Under the pieces are notes generated by a model, which ran no database searches, was not told the DNA's origin, and saw only the letters and a list, made by a program, of their open reading frames with translations. A stretch of 64,000 nucleotides of DNA from RUG563 sp964423675 (GTDB lineage Bacteria; Bacillota; Clostridia; Christensenellales; Aristaeellaceae), in assembly GCA_964423675.1 (NCBI GenBank), contig CAYRFP010000004.1, forward strand, positions 1 through 64,000, given 5' to 3'. Below are positions 7,670 to 16,688 of the stretch, in pieces. Both the position numbers and the translations under genes were made by a program. Numbering within the stretch: the stretch's first letter is position 1; each line of letters begins with the position of its first letter.

Positions 7670-9823
7670 GTGAGATTTCAGCATGGAAAAAGGATACATT
7701 ATTCGCGACTGCTGATGAGTTGCTCCGTGCTGATTTTCGCTTTTTTCTTTGTAGTTATAACGATCCTGGAATTCTATTCGATCGTATCGCAGAACCAGCA
7801 GCTGCGAAAGGAGATGGAAAACCGTGCGGTCAGCCTGGCCGTGCGGCTTAATCATGAATTGGATAATTTCACGTATCTGGCAGGAAAGCTGGGGGAGACC
7901 TCATGGGTGAAGCACGTGATGAGCGATTCGCCGATTCTGCATACGGAAATTTCTGGTTTCAGGCGAATGGAGATTACTGCCGAGGTGGGGGCATACACTA
8001 CGCTGTTCAGCCGGGCGGAAAAGCTGAGCATTGCGTTTCCTTGCCGGGATGCGGGTATCACCCAGAGCGGCTGGGGAGACATAAACGGCGTGCTGAGCTA
8101 TATGGGCGTTCCTGTGTCGTATCGGGATGACGTGAAGCTTTTGCTTCAGGATAATGCCAATAGCTGCACTTATGCGCTGGAATACCCCGCTGTAAGAAGG
8201 CAGGAAGCCGGCGTGCTGCTGATGCAGCGGATTGATACCAGTTCTCAGCCCCGGGCAAAGCTGATGATGTTTTTGAGCGAACGGAGCATGGAAAAATTTC
8301 TGGGCGAGAACGAAAAGGCCATGCTGGCATCGGTTCAGTTTATTCTTCCCGGCGGGGAAAACCTTTACACGTTTGTTGGCGATGCGAAGAAGGAGGGCAT
8401 TTCGTATACGGCTTCCGGGTTTTTTCAGGGCATGAATCTGAAATATGCCATCACATTCTGCACCGCTGGAAGCGATCTTTATCTGGCGATTTTGATTTTG
8501 TTCTCCTTCTTTGTGGGGTCGCTGGTGCTGGCGCTTTGCATGGGCTGGCTGATGACACAGCGGCTTTATCGCCCGATTCAGCAGGTGATGCACCATGTGG
8601 GGCTGGATGCAAACGAAGTGACGGATGAGACCGAGGCAATCAGCCGCCAGTTTTCGCTGATAGAGGAAACATCGCAAAAAAATGAGCAGCGGGTGCAGCA
8701 TTATCTGTCCTTTGTCAGAACCCACTATTTGCAGCGGATTCTCTGGGGCGAGTGTGATGAGGCCGAGCTGGAGAAAAAGCTTCAGGAATATTGCATCCCG
8801 TTTGAAGATCAGATGTATTTCGCTGTGCTGCTTTTGAAAATCGGGGAAAAGAACGTGAACAGGCGGGTGGCGCTTTCCGGCTTGTTCCGGGCACAGATGA
8901 CGGAATTGCAGATGACCTTCGAATGGATTGAAAATCGGGAAAACGAATTCTATGCTATCGTTTATCATGGGGACGGCGCACAGCTAAAGGCGCAGATGGA
9001 GAAGCTGCATCTGCGTGTGCAGGCTTTGGAAGACGACAACAGCGAGTTTGACTTTTTGGTCAGCGATATAGCTCAGGGCGTGAATGCGCTGCCGATCCTG
9101 TATCATGAACTGACGGAACAATACTCTTTAAAATCCAATGTGCTGGCGCGTATTGAACAATGCAACCACTTCTTCCTGCCCATTGGCTGGGAGGAAAATC
9201 TGGTGCATGATGTGCGGTCGGGGAACACGCGGGGCATTAAAAAGACGCTGAAGCAGCTGGAAAACGAAAACCTGCGCCTTTATGGCGATGCGCTTGCGCT
9301 GCGGCATTTGGCGGTATATCTGCTCAGCGTGGCGCATCGGTTGCTGGACGAAACGGGCATGGAATCCCCGGAAATCAGCGATGCGATTGGCCGGGCGATT
9401 GCAGCTTCGAACGGACAACTCAGCTTCGCAGCGATTGGCCAGGCGTTTATTCTGATGTGCATGGAACGCAAGGCACAGTATGAAGCGCTGGTGCCGGAGC
9501 GGGCAGCGCAGATTCGGGATTATGCCCAAACGCATTTCTGCGAGTATTCGCTGACTCAGGCCGCCGTGGCTGAGCATTTTGAAATGACGGCTTCGGCTAT
9601 GAGCAAGCTGTTTAAAAGTGCGTATGGCGTGAATTTTATGGATTGGTTGCGGGAGATGCGCATTGATAAGGCCAAGGCGCTGATGCAGGCTGGAGAAAAT
9701 AATCTGCTTGAGATTTCCCGAGCCTGCGGCTATGAGAACGATCTGACCTTTAAACGCGCTTTCCAGAAATGCGAAAACGTTACGCCCCACGCCTATTGTC
9801 AAGCGCTGGAGAGCAAAAAATAA
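7670..9823 (+). CDS. Membrane-bound AraC-family sensor-regulator
   Basis: 717 aa. TM1 at about 14-37, an extracytoplasmic sensor region (about 38-265), TM2 at about 267-292, then a cytoplasmic linker and a C-terminal AraC DNA-binding domain with two helix-turn-helix units (about 613-712). The first unit contains AAVAEHFEMTASAMSKLF and the second ISRACGYENDLTFKRAF. This one-component layout is common next to LplABC-type importers in Firmicutes, where it controls the adjacent operon; that target is inferred. GTG at 7670 with GGGAGG 8 nt upstream. An ATG at 7662 opens only a three-codon frame whose TGA overlaps this GTG. Ends just before a bidirectional terminator. Confidence 0.88.
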   Translation: MRFQHGKRIHYSRLLMSCSVLIFAFFFVVITILEFYSIVSQNQQLRKEMENRAVSLAVRLNHELDNFTYLAGKLGETSWVKHVMSDSPILHTEISGFRRMEITAEVGAYTTLFSRAEKLSIAFPCRDAGITQSGWGDINGVLSYMGVPVSYRDDVKLLLQDNANSCTYALEYPAVRRQEAGVLLMQRIDTSSQPRAKLMMFLSERSMEKFLGENEKAMLASVQFILPGGENLYTFVGDAKKEGISYTASGFFQGMNLKYAITFCTAGSDLYLAILILFSFFVGSLVLALCMGWLMTQRLYRPIQQVMHHVGLDANEVTDETEAISRQFSLIEETSQKNEQRVQHYLSFVRTHYLQRILWGECDEAELEKKLQEYCIPFEDQMYFAVLLLKIGEKNVNRRVALSGLFRAQMTELQMTFEWIENRENEFYAIVYHGDGAQLKAQMEKLHLRVQALEDDNSEFDFLVSDIAQGVNALPILYHELTEQYSLKSNVLARIEQCNHFFLPIGWEENLVHDVRSGNTRGIKKTLKQLENENLRLYGDALALRHLAVYLLSVAHRLLDETGMESPEISDAIGRAIAASNGQLSFAAIGQAFILMCMERKAQYEALVPERAAQIRDYAQTHFCEYSLTQAAVAEHFEMTASAMSKLFKSAYGVNFMDWLREMRIDKAKALMQAGENNLLEISRACGYENDLTFKRAFQKCENVTPHAYCQALESKK

Positions 9824-9828
9824 AGAAA

Positions 9829-9859
9829 AAACAGCGGTCGAAGGAATCGGCCGCTGTTT
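9829..9859. terminator. Bidirectional terminator between convergent genes
   Basis: AAACAGCGGTCG and CGGCCGCTGTTT form a 12-bp stem with one G-U pair around AAGGAAT, flanked by A-rich sequence on the left. Serves the genes ending at 9823 (plus) and 9877 (minus). Confidence 0.8.
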
Positions 9860-9876
9860 CATTTAAGGGGGAGATG

Positions 9877-11358
9877 TTAGAAAGCGAAAGGATTTTCCGT
9901 GGGATAGGGAAGCGTTTTGGGTTGGTTATAAGCAATATCGCTAACGCCCAGGAACTTAAATACCTCGAAAAGCGCCTTGCCATGATGGCCGAACGCCACC
10001 GCGCCATGATGCGGATAGCGCTTTTGCAAAAGCACGTGGCGATAAAACCGGGCCATTTCCGCAATAGCAAACACACCGATGCCGCCGAAGGAGCGGGTGG
10101 GAACGGGCAGCGTTTCGCCCTGGGCAATATAGGCTCGTAGCGTGCCTTCGCTGTCGCATTGGAGACGATAGAAGGTAACAGGTCCTGCGGCAATATCGCC
10201 TTCCAGCGTACCCCGGGTGAAATCCGGGGCGGAACCAGCGGGCTCCAGCAGCCGATGCTGAATCAGCTGATACTGAATCGACCGGCTTTCACACAGACGG
10301 CATTCTGGGGTATTTCCGCAATGGAAGCCCATGAAGGTATCGGTCAGCTGATAGGGAAATTTACCTTTGATATCTTCATTGTAAATGTAACCGGGCACGG
10401 TGTTGTTAATATCCAGCAGCGTCACGGCTTCGCCAGAAATGCAAGCGCCAATATATTCGCTCAGCGCTCCGTAAATATCCACTTCGCAGGCCACCGGAAT
10501 GCCCCGGGAAGCCAGGCGGCTGTTTACATAGCAGGGCTCAAAGCCGAACTGGCTGGGGAAGGCGGGCCAGCATTTGTTAGCAAAGGCCACGTATTTTCGG
10601 GCGCCCTTATGGTTTTCTGCCCAGTCCAGCAGTGTCAGCTCAAACTGCGCCATCCGAGCGTTTAAGTCCGGATAATAGTGGCCTTCACCCATCTCTCTGG
10701 CCATATCTGCGCATACATCCCCAATCCGGGGATCATTGGCATGCTCCTGGAAGCTGACCAGCAAATCCAGTTCGCTGTTTTCTTCGATTTCCACGCCCAG
10801 GTCATATAGCCCCTTGATCGGTGCATTGCAGGCAAAGAAATCCTGGGGCCGGGGGCCGAACGTGATGATTTTGAGGCTTTTCACGCCGATAATTGCCCGG
10901 GCAATGGGGACGAAATCCCGGATCTTTTCTGCCAATTCCTCCGCTGTACCGATAGGGTATTCGGGGATGTAGCCTTTTAAATGGCGCATGCCCAGGTTGT
11001 AGGAGCAATTGAGCATGCCACAATAGGCATCGCCACGGCCGTTGATCATGTCGCCGTCGCCTTCAGCGGCAGCCAGGAACATGCAGGGGCCGTCAAAGTA
11101 TTTTGCAATCAGGGTTTCCGGGGTTTCTGGGCCAAAGTTGCCTAAGAACACCACCAGCGCGTTACAGCCTTTTTCCTGCACATCGGCTACGGCTTGCAGC
11201 ATATCTTTTTCATTTTCGATGGTGATCGGGCATTCATACAGCCCATCGCCATAGGCAGCCGCGATGGCCTGACGGCGGGACTGGCTCAGCGTAACGGGAA
11301 AGCAGTCGCGGCTGACGGCGATCAGCCCCAGATGAACCTGTGGGAGATTGGATAGCAT
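9877..11358 (-). CDS. L-fucose/L-arabinose isomerase family protein
   Basis: 493-aa soluble enzyme of the fucose/arabinose isomerase fold, which interconverts aldoses and ketoses at a divalent metal site. The N-terminal domain starts HLGLIAVSRDCFP and contains ALVVFLGNFGPETP, a typical motif of the group. The central part has LKIITFGPRPQDFF and the C-terminal part contains the metal-region stretches PVACEVDIYGALSEYIG and TFMGFHCGNTP. The open frame extends 116 codons further upstream, but that stretch is not isomerase-like and crosses the promoter; the ATG at 11358 fits the family N terminus and has GGAG 12 nt upstream. Divergent from the ROK repressor gene, which may control it. The true substrate is uncertain: the group includes members acting on other sugars. 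Confidence 0.8.
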   Translation of the reverse strand: MLSNLPQVHLGLIAVSRDCFPVTLSQSRRQAIAAAYGDGLYECPITIENEKDMLQAVADVQEKGCNALVVFLGNFGPETPETLIAKYFDGPCMFLAAAEGDGDMINGRGDAYCGMLNCSYNLGMRHLKGYIPEYPIGTAEELAEKIRDFVPIARAIIGVKSLKIITFGPRPQDFFACNAPIKGLYDLGVEIEENSELDLLVSFQEHANDPRIGDVCADMAREMGEGHYYPDLNARMAQFELTLLDWAENHKGARKYVAFANKCWPAFPSQFGFEPCYVNSRLASRGIPVACEVDIYGALSEYIGACISGEAVTLLDINNTVPGYIYNEDIKGKFPYQLTDTFMGFHCGNTPECRLCESRSIQYQLIQHRLLEPAGSAPDFTRGTLEGDIAAGPVTFYRLQCDSEGTLRAYIAQGETLPVPTRSFGGIGVFAIAEMARFYRHVLLQKRYPHHGAVAFGHHGKALFEVFKFLGVSDIAYNQPKTLPYPTENPFAF

Positions 11359-11451
11359 AGCAGGAACACACTCCTTTTTTGAAGATGTCTGTGCGCATGC
11401 AGCAACGCACGGAGAAACGAAGTTAGGAAATAACGTTTTATAACCATCTTT

Positions 11452-11480
11452 ATCATACAGGCTTTTGGACAGAATGTCAA
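11452..11480 (-). promoter_or_regulatory. Promoter of the isomerase-family gene
   Basis: Minus-strand TTGACA (11475-11480), 17-bp spacer, TATGAT (11452-11457). Confidence 0.8.
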
Positions 11481-11523
11481 GAAATATTGTTGCAGGGTCG
11501 TTTTGGTTTCGATACGCCATCGC

Positions 11524-11552
11524 TTTGCAGAAACAAAAAAATGTGTTATAAT
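11524..11552 (+). promoter_or_regulatory. Promoter of the ROK repressor gene
   Basis: TTTGCA (11524-11529), 17-bp spacer, perfect TATAAT (11547-11552), 28 bp before the start codon. Its -35 lies only 43 bp from that of the divergent isomerase promoter. Confidence 0.7.
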
Positions 11553-11580
11553 GCCAGCAGCGAGAAAGGGGACGGCGACG

Positions 11581-12801
11581 ATGAAAGAACCAATGCATGG
11601 GGAAGGCGCGGCTTTGCCGGCGGATATTAAGCGAACCAATCGGCAGCGGATTCTCCGGGCGCTGCGATCCGGCCAACGCGTAACAGCGGCGGATATTCAC
11701 GGCCAAACTGGTATTAGCCGTCCAACCGTTATGCGTGCGTTGCAGGAATATTGCGAGCGGGGCGTGGTGAAATCACTGGGCCTTGGCAGTACCACCAGTT
11801 TGGGCGGGAAGAAGCCGGAACTGTTTCAGTTTGCGGATGAACGGAAGATTCTCTGCGTTCATGTATGGCCTGGGGAAACCACGCTAGCGCTTAGCGGTCT
11901 GATCGGTGATGTATATGCGCTGGAGCGCTTGCCATCCTCTCCTGAGCAATCCTTGCACGCGATTTTTGCTTTGTTGCAGGAACAGGTATATGCGTATCTG
12001 CAGCGCCAGGGTGTGGCCCTGGAAGTGTTATACGGCGTAGCGCTGACCGTACCGGGAACAGTAGATTATGAGACGCGGTTGCTGCGCTATAATTCGCAAG
12101 CACCGAGCTGGGGAAAAGATGTGGCGCTGGAAGAATACCTTCGGCCGATATTTGGCGAGAAAACGGAATACTTTATGGATAACGCCGGCAAGGCGGCGGG
12201 ACGCGCCGTTCTGCTGGATCAGGAGGATTATGCGTCTCGGAGGATGCTAACCGTGTTTACCACCTGGGGGGTGTCCGCGTGCATGATGGAGCGGGGTCAT
12301 GTGCTCAATGGTCGGGATTCGCTGATTGGCGAGATTGGTCATATGATCATTGCGGAAAACGGCCCGCTGCTTTGTGGTTGCGGAAAGCGCGGATGCTTGG
12401 AAAGTCTGGTTAGTGCCGAGCACGTGCGGGGGATGCTGCAAGCAGAAGGAAAGTCCGATCTGGAACGGGCGGAGGTCTTTTCCCTGCATAGGCTTTTTGC
12501 GGCATCGGAACAGGGAAATGCGGCGGCGCGAAAGGCAGTGGAGTATTTAGCTCATTGCTTTGCGGTGGCACTGCATAATCTTTCATTGGCATATAATCCC
12601 GAAAACGTGATTTTTCAAGGGGATTTTGCTTGGGCAGATACGGCGTTTGACCGGCAATTGAAAGCGGAATTGCAGGAATTTCGCTATTATCCCCAGGGGG
12701 AATGCTTCCAGATAACGTATGATCGGCGGGATCTGGCAATGCTTGCTGCCCGCGGGAGTGCGGAGCAGTTGAAGCGACGGTATTTCGCCTCGTTGGATTA
12801 A
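11581..12801 (+). CDS. ROK-family transcriptional repressor (XylR/NagC-like)
   Basis: 406 aa. An N-terminal winged helix (about 20-75, with TGISRPTVMRALQEY as recognition region) is joined to a sugar-kinase-like ROK domain (about 90-400). The ROK zinc signature is present as CGCGKRGCLE. Members bind a sugar or sugar phosphate and release their operator. Start at ATG 11581 behind AAAGGGG; the frame continues 26 codons upstream across the promoter, so those are excluded. The gene stands between the divergent isomerase gene and the GH3-xylulokinase operon, both plausible targets; a palindrome in the latter promoter (12884-12899) is a candidate site. Confidence 0.88.
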   Translation: MKEPMHGEGAALPADIKRTNRQRILRALRSGQRVTAADIHGQTGISRPTVMRALQEYCERGVVKSLGLGSTTSLGGKKPELFQFADERKILCVHVWPGETTLALSGLIGDVYALERLPSSPEQSLHAIFALLQEQVYAYLQRQGVALEVLYGVALTVPGTVDYETRLLRYNSQAPSWGKDVALEEYLRPIFGEKTEYFMDNAGKAAGRAVLLDQEDYASRRMLTVFTTWGVSACMMERGHVLNGRDSLIGEIGHMIIAENGPLLCGCGKRGCLESLVSAEHVRGMLQAEGKSDLERAEVFSLHRLFAASEQGNAAARKAVEYLAHCFAVALHNLSLAYNPENVIFQGDFAWADTAFDRQLKAELQEFRYYPQGECFQITYDRRDLAMLAARGSAEQLKRRYFASLD

Positions 12802-12806
12802 AAAAG

Positions 12807-12849
12807 AAAGCGGGAAACTGTGCTGTTTTATTAGCAGGTTTTCCGCTTT
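12807..12849 (+). terminator. Rho-independent terminator of the ROK gene
   Basis: AAAGCGG-GAAAC pairs with GTTTT-CCGCTTT, extended by an inner CTG/AGCAG region, and is followed by a T7 tract. Confidence 0.8.
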
Positions 12850-12879
12850 TTTTCGTTCCGCTTTTCCGTGCAAAAAAGC

Positions 12880-12908
12880 TTGACATTCCTGCTGGAATGC
12901 CGTATCAT
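12880..12908 (+). promoter_or_regulatory. Promoter of the GH3-xylulokinase operon
   Basis: Perfect TTGACA (12880-12885), 17-bp spacer, TATCAT (12903-12908). The spacer contains an inverted repeat (12884-12899). Confidence 0.8.
12884..12899 (+). promoter_or_regulatory. Palindromic candidate operator in the promoter spacer
   Basis: CATTCC-TGCT-GGAATG, six perfect base pairs per arm, between the -35 and -10 boxes where a bound repressor would exclude polymerase. The neighbouring ROK protein is the obvious candidate. Confidence 0.45.
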
Positions 12909-12977
12909 AAAAACAGTTATGAAATGTCATTACGAAACCTGAAAAGAGTTATTCAACGATGATAGGAGCGATGCGGG

Positions 12978-15071
12978 ATGAATCGAGAGAAAGCACGGGA
13001 AAAGGCACAAGCCCTGGTAGCACAGATGACGGTTTCCGAAGCGGCCAGTCAGCTGCGGTACGGTTCTCCAGCGATAGAGCGGCTGGGCGTTCCGGCTTAT
13101 ACATGGTGGAACGAAGCTTTGCACGGTGTGGCCCGGGCCGGCGTGGCTACCAGTTTTCCCCAGGCTATTGGTCTGGCCGCCACCTTTGATTCGGCATTGC
13201 TGAAGGAGGTGGGCGATATCTGCGCTACGGAGGGGCGGGCCAAGCATAACGCCTCCGTTCGCCAGGGAGATCGGGGTATTTATAAGGGACTGACGTATTG
13301 GTCGCCCAACATCAATATTTTCCGGGATCCCCGCTGGGGGCGGGGGCATGAGACTTATGGCGAAGATCCGTTTTTGACCGGAGAGATGGGTGTGCATTAT
13401 GTGAAGGGGCTGCAGGACGATGGCGAATATTTGAAGGCGGCTGCCTGTACCAAGCATTTTGCAGTGCATTCCGGGCCGGAATCTCTGCGACACCAGTTTA
13501 ATGCGCAGGTTTCTGAAAAGGATTTGCAGGAGACGTATTTGCCCGCCTTTGAACGCCTGGTGAAGGAAGCACAGGTAGAAGCTGTGATGGGCGCGTATAA
13601 TCGTACAAATGGAGAGCCCTGCTGCGCCAGCCCTATGCTGCTTCAAAAGACACTGCGGGAAAAATGGGGATTTTCAGGCCATGTGGTGTCCGATTGCGGA
13701 GCGATTCAGGATTTTCATCGCTTCCATCAAATTACGGACAGCCCGGAAGAATCGGCAGCTCTGGCGCTGAAATATGGCTGCGATATAAACTGTGGCTGCA
13801 TGTATGTGCATCTGATGAAAGCCTACGAAACGGGGCTGGTGACGGAGGACGAAATCCGTCAGGCAGCGGTTCGCGCGTTTACCACCCGGTATATGCTGGG
13901 GCTGATGGAGGGCAGCGAATACGACCAGATCCCCTATACGGAGATCGAAAGCCCGGCGCATTTGGAAAAGGCAGTGGACGCAGCGCGGGAAAGCTGTGTG
14001 CTGCTAAAAAATGATGGGTTGCTGCCTCTGAATCCGGATACGCTTTCCACGGTGGCGGTTATCGGCCCCAATGCCAATAGCCGTCAGGCGCTGATTGGCA
14101 ATTATTATGGCACGGCGTCTCGATACGTAACGGTGCTGGAAGGTATCCAGGATGCACTGGAAGGCAAGGCGCGGGTTCTGTATTCCGAAGGCTGCCATCT
14201 GTTTAAGGATCGGGTAGAGGGGTGCGCGCAACCGGATGACCGGATTTCTGAAGCGCTGACCGTGGCCGAAGCGGCAGATGCGGTGGTGCTGGTGCTGGGC
14301 CTGGATGAAACGCTGGAAGGCGAACAGGGGGACGAAAATAATTTCTCCGCTTCTGGCGATAAATGGAATCTGTTGCTTCCGGAATGCCAGCGGCATTTGA
14401 TGGACGCTGTGCTGAACACCGGAAAGCCTACCGTGATTTGCCTGATGGCGGGCAGCGCCATAGATTTACAGACGGGCAATGAAAAGGCCAATGCGATTTT
14501 GCTGAGCTGGTATCCTGGAGCCAGGGGCGGAAAGGCTGTGGCGGATATTTTGCTGGGCAAGGTTTCGCCGTCAGGCAAGCTGCCGGTGACGTTCTATCAT
14601 AATCACCAACTGCGCCAGATGCCGGAATTCACGGATTACGCCATGGCGGGGCGTACCTATCGCTACTTTGCGCAGGAGCCGCTCTATCCCTTCGGCTTTG
14701 GCCTGACCTATGGCAACACCCATGTGGCCAACGCGCAGGTGACAGAAAAAGACGGCGAGCTGATCGTTACGGCAGAAATTGTAAACGATGGGCCCATGGA
14801 CACTCAGGATGTGGCGCAGGTTTATTGCCAGAATGAAGGCAGCACTTTCGCGCCGCTGAATCCCCGGCTTTGCGGGTTTGTCCGGGTGCAGTGCCCGGCG
14901 GGCAGAAAGGCAACGGCAGAGATTCGAGTGCGGAAAGAGGAATTACTGGTGGTAAACGACCAGGGACAGCGAATGGAAGAAGGAAAAATCCAATTATATG
15001 TGGGCATGGGGCAGCCGGATGAACGTACTCAAAAGCTGACCGGCCATGCGGCGGTTTGCCTGACCCTGTGA
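12978..15071 (+). CDS. Glycoside hydrolase family 3 (beta-xylosidase/beta-glucosidase)
   Basis: 697 aa, no signal peptide, so intracellular hydrolysis of imported oligosaccharides is likely. Domains: GH3 TIM barrel (about 20-310), alpha/beta sandwich (about 330-550) and C-terminal fibronectin-like domain (about 595-695). The nucleophile is Asp239 in HVVSDCGAI. The barrel also shows YTWWNEALHGVAR and KHFAVHSGPES, motifs of the xylosidase-like GH3 group. ATG at 12978 has GGAG 9 nt ahead. Only 13 bp separates it from xylulokinase, which supports xylosides as substrate; glucosidase or arabinosidase activity cannot be excluded. Confidence 0.88.
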   Translation: MNREKAREKAQALVAQMTVSEAASQLRYGSPAIERLGVPAYTWWNEALHGVARAGVATSFPQAIGLAATFDSALLKEVGDICATEGRAKHNASVRQGDRGIYKGLTYWSPNINIFRDPRWGRGHETYGEDPFLTGEMGVHYVKGLQDDGEYLKAAACTKHFAVHSGPESLRHQFNAQVSEKDLQETYLPAFERLVKEAQVEAVMGAYNRTNGEPCCASPMLLQKTLREKWGFSGHVVSDCGAIQDFHRFHQITDSPEESAALALKYGCDINCGCMYVHLMKAYETGLVTEDEIRQAAVRAFTTRYMLGLMEGSEYDQIPYTEIESPAHLEKAVDAARESCVLLKNDGLLPLNPDTLSTVAVIGPNANSRQALIGNYYGTASRYVTVLEGIQDALEGKARVLYSEGCHLFKDRVEGCAQPDDRISEALTVAEAADAVVLVLGLDETLEGEQGDENNFSASGDKWNLLLPECQRHLMDAVLNTGKPTVICLMAGSAIDLQTGNEKANAILLSWYPGARGGKAVADILLGKVSPSGKLPVTFYHNHQLRQMPEFTDYAMAGRTYRYFAQEPLYPFGFGLTYGNTHVANAQVTEKDGELIVTAEIVNDGPMDTQDVAQVYCQNEGSTFAPLNPRLCGFVRVQCPAGRKATAEIRVRKEELLVVNDQGQRMEEGKIQLYVGMGQPDERTQKLTGHAAVCLTL

Positions 15072-15084
15072 GAAAGAGGCAGCC

Positions 15085-16611
15085 ATGAAGGAATATTTGT
15101 TGGGCGTGGATTTGGGAACCTCTGGAACAAAGACGGTGCTGTTTGATCTGCAAGGCTGCGCTGTGGCCAGCGCGCTTCAGGAATATCCGCTGGAACAGCC
15201 CAGAAACGGCTGGGCAGAGCAGGATCCTGAATGCTGGTGGAAGGCGGCAAGGGAAACCATTCGCCAGGTGCTGAAAAAGAGCGGGGTTTCCCCTGCTCAG
15301 ATTCGGGGACTGGGCATCAGCGGGCAGATGCATGGACTGGTGCTGCTGGATGAGCAGGGAAACGTGCTTCGCAAGGCCATTCTTTGGTGCGACGGGCGAA
15401 CTCAGGCGGAGTGTGACGAAATAACGCAAACTATAGGCCAGGAGCGGCTGATCCGTATTTCGGCTAATCCTGCGTTGCCGGGTTTCACAGCGGGAAAAAT
15501 CTTGTGGGTGCGGCGGCATGAGCCGGAAATCTGGAGCAAGGTTCGCCACATTCTTCTGCCCAAGGATTACGTGCGTTTTCGCCTGACCGGCGAATACGCC
15601 GCCGAGATGAGCGATGCTAGTGGGACGAATCTGTTGGACGTTCCGGGTCGGAAATGGTCGAATGAGATTCTGAACGCACTGGAAATCGATCCGCCGCTGC
15701 TGCCACCCCTGGTGGAAAGCAGCGAAACGGCAGGCACGATTACCGCAGAAGCTGCGGCAGAAACCGGGTTGCAAATGGGCATGCCGGTGGCTGCCGGAGC
15801 GGGGGACAACGCTGCTGCCGCGGTGGGCATGGGCGTGGTGGAAAATGGCAGGGCTTTTACTACCATCGGCACATCCGGCGTGGTATTTGCTCATGCGGAT
15901 CAGGTTCAGATTGATCCGGCCGGCCGAGTGCACACGTTCTGCGCCGCTGTGCCGGGAGCGTACACCGTGATGAGCTGCACGCTGGCAGCGGGGCTTTCAC
16001 TGAAATGGTTCCGGGATCAATTCTGTCAGGCGGAATGCCAGGCGGCGGCACAAATGGGCGAAGATCCATATATGCTGATGAACCAGCAGGCATCGCAATC
16101 GCCCATTGGGGCCAATCGGCTTTTGTTCCTGCCCTATTTGATGGGCGAACGCAGCCCATTGCTGGATGCGGATGCCCGGGGCGGATTTATCGGTCTATCG
16201 GGCATTCATCAGCGGCGCGATCTGTTGCGGGCAGTGATGGAAGGCGTGATTTATTCCCAGCGGCAAAACCTGGATGTGTTGCGTGGCATGAACATTGCTC
16301 CGGAAAGTATGCTGGCCTGTGGAGGCGGTGCAAAGAGCCCGTTTTGGCGGCAAATGATGGCGGATGTGTTCGCCATGCCGGTAAAAACCGTAGATAATCC
16401 TGAAGGCCCAGCTTTGGGCGCGGCTATTCTGGCCGGCGTTGCGGCGGGGGTCTATGCCGATGTTCCCTCTGCCTGCGCGAATCTGATCCGGGAAAACGCA
16501 CCCCTGCTGCCCGGCGCTTCACGACATGAGGAATACGAAAAGTATTACAGTCTCTATTGCTCTCTGTACCCAGCGCTGAAGGCTGCATACCATACCTTGG
16601 CGGAACTGTAA
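15085..16611 (+). CDS. xylB: Xylulokinase
   Basis: 508-aa FGGY-family sugar kinase phosphorylating D-xylulose to xylulose 5-phosphate for the pentose phosphate pathway. The N-terminal phosphate loop reads GVDLGTSGTKTVLFD; the xylulokinase-typical GISGQMHGLVLLD and LWCDGRTQAECDEI follow. In the C-terminal half TIGTSGVVFAH and ACGGGAKSPFWRQMMADV are the ATP-site motifs. Second gene of the operon with the GH3 enzyme, which would supply xylose after isomerisation; no xylose isomerase (XylA) is visible in the window. Ends at a strong terminator. Confidence 0.93.
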   Translation: MKEYLLGVDLGTSGTKTVLFDLQGCAVASALQEYPLEQPRNGWAEQDPECWWKAARETIRQVLKKSGVSPAQIRGLGISGQMHGLVLLDEQGNVLRKAILWCDGRTQAECDEITQTIGQERLIRISANPALPGFTAGKILWVRRHEPEIWSKVRHILLPKDYVRFRLTGEYAAEMSDASGTNLLDVPGRKWSNEILNALEIDPPLLPPLVESSETAGTITAEAAAETGLQMGMPVAAGAGDNAAAAVGMGVVENGRAFTTIGTSGVVFAHADQVQIDPAGRVHTFCAAVPGAYTVMSCTLAAGLSLKWFRDQFCQAECQAAAQMGEDPYMLMNQQASQSPIGANRLLFLPYLMGERSPLLDADARGGFIGLSGIHQRRDLLRAVMEGVIYSQRQNLDVLRGMNIAPESMLACGGGAKSPFWRQMMADVFAMPVKTVDNPEGPALGAAILAGVAAGVYADVPSACANLIRENAPLLPGASRHEEYEKYYSLYCSLYPALKAAYHTLAEL

Positions 16612-16630
16612 GCGGGACGATATAGAAAAA

Positions 16631-16658
16631 GCGGAGAAGCCTATTAGGGCTTCTCCGC
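16631..16658. terminator. Terminator after xylB
   Basis: GCGGAGAAGCC / GGCTTCTCCGC, 11-bp stem, loop TATTAG, followed by CTTTTTG. A-rich sequence on the left may also let it end the minus-strand ATPase transcript. Confidence 0.85.
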
Positions 16659-16688
16659 CTTTTTGTATGTTTGATTGGCTTAACGGGC

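Noticed and set aside
11359..11706. N-terminal extension of the isomerase-family gene
   Set aside because: In frame but covers the promoter and lacks family sequence; start placed at 11358.
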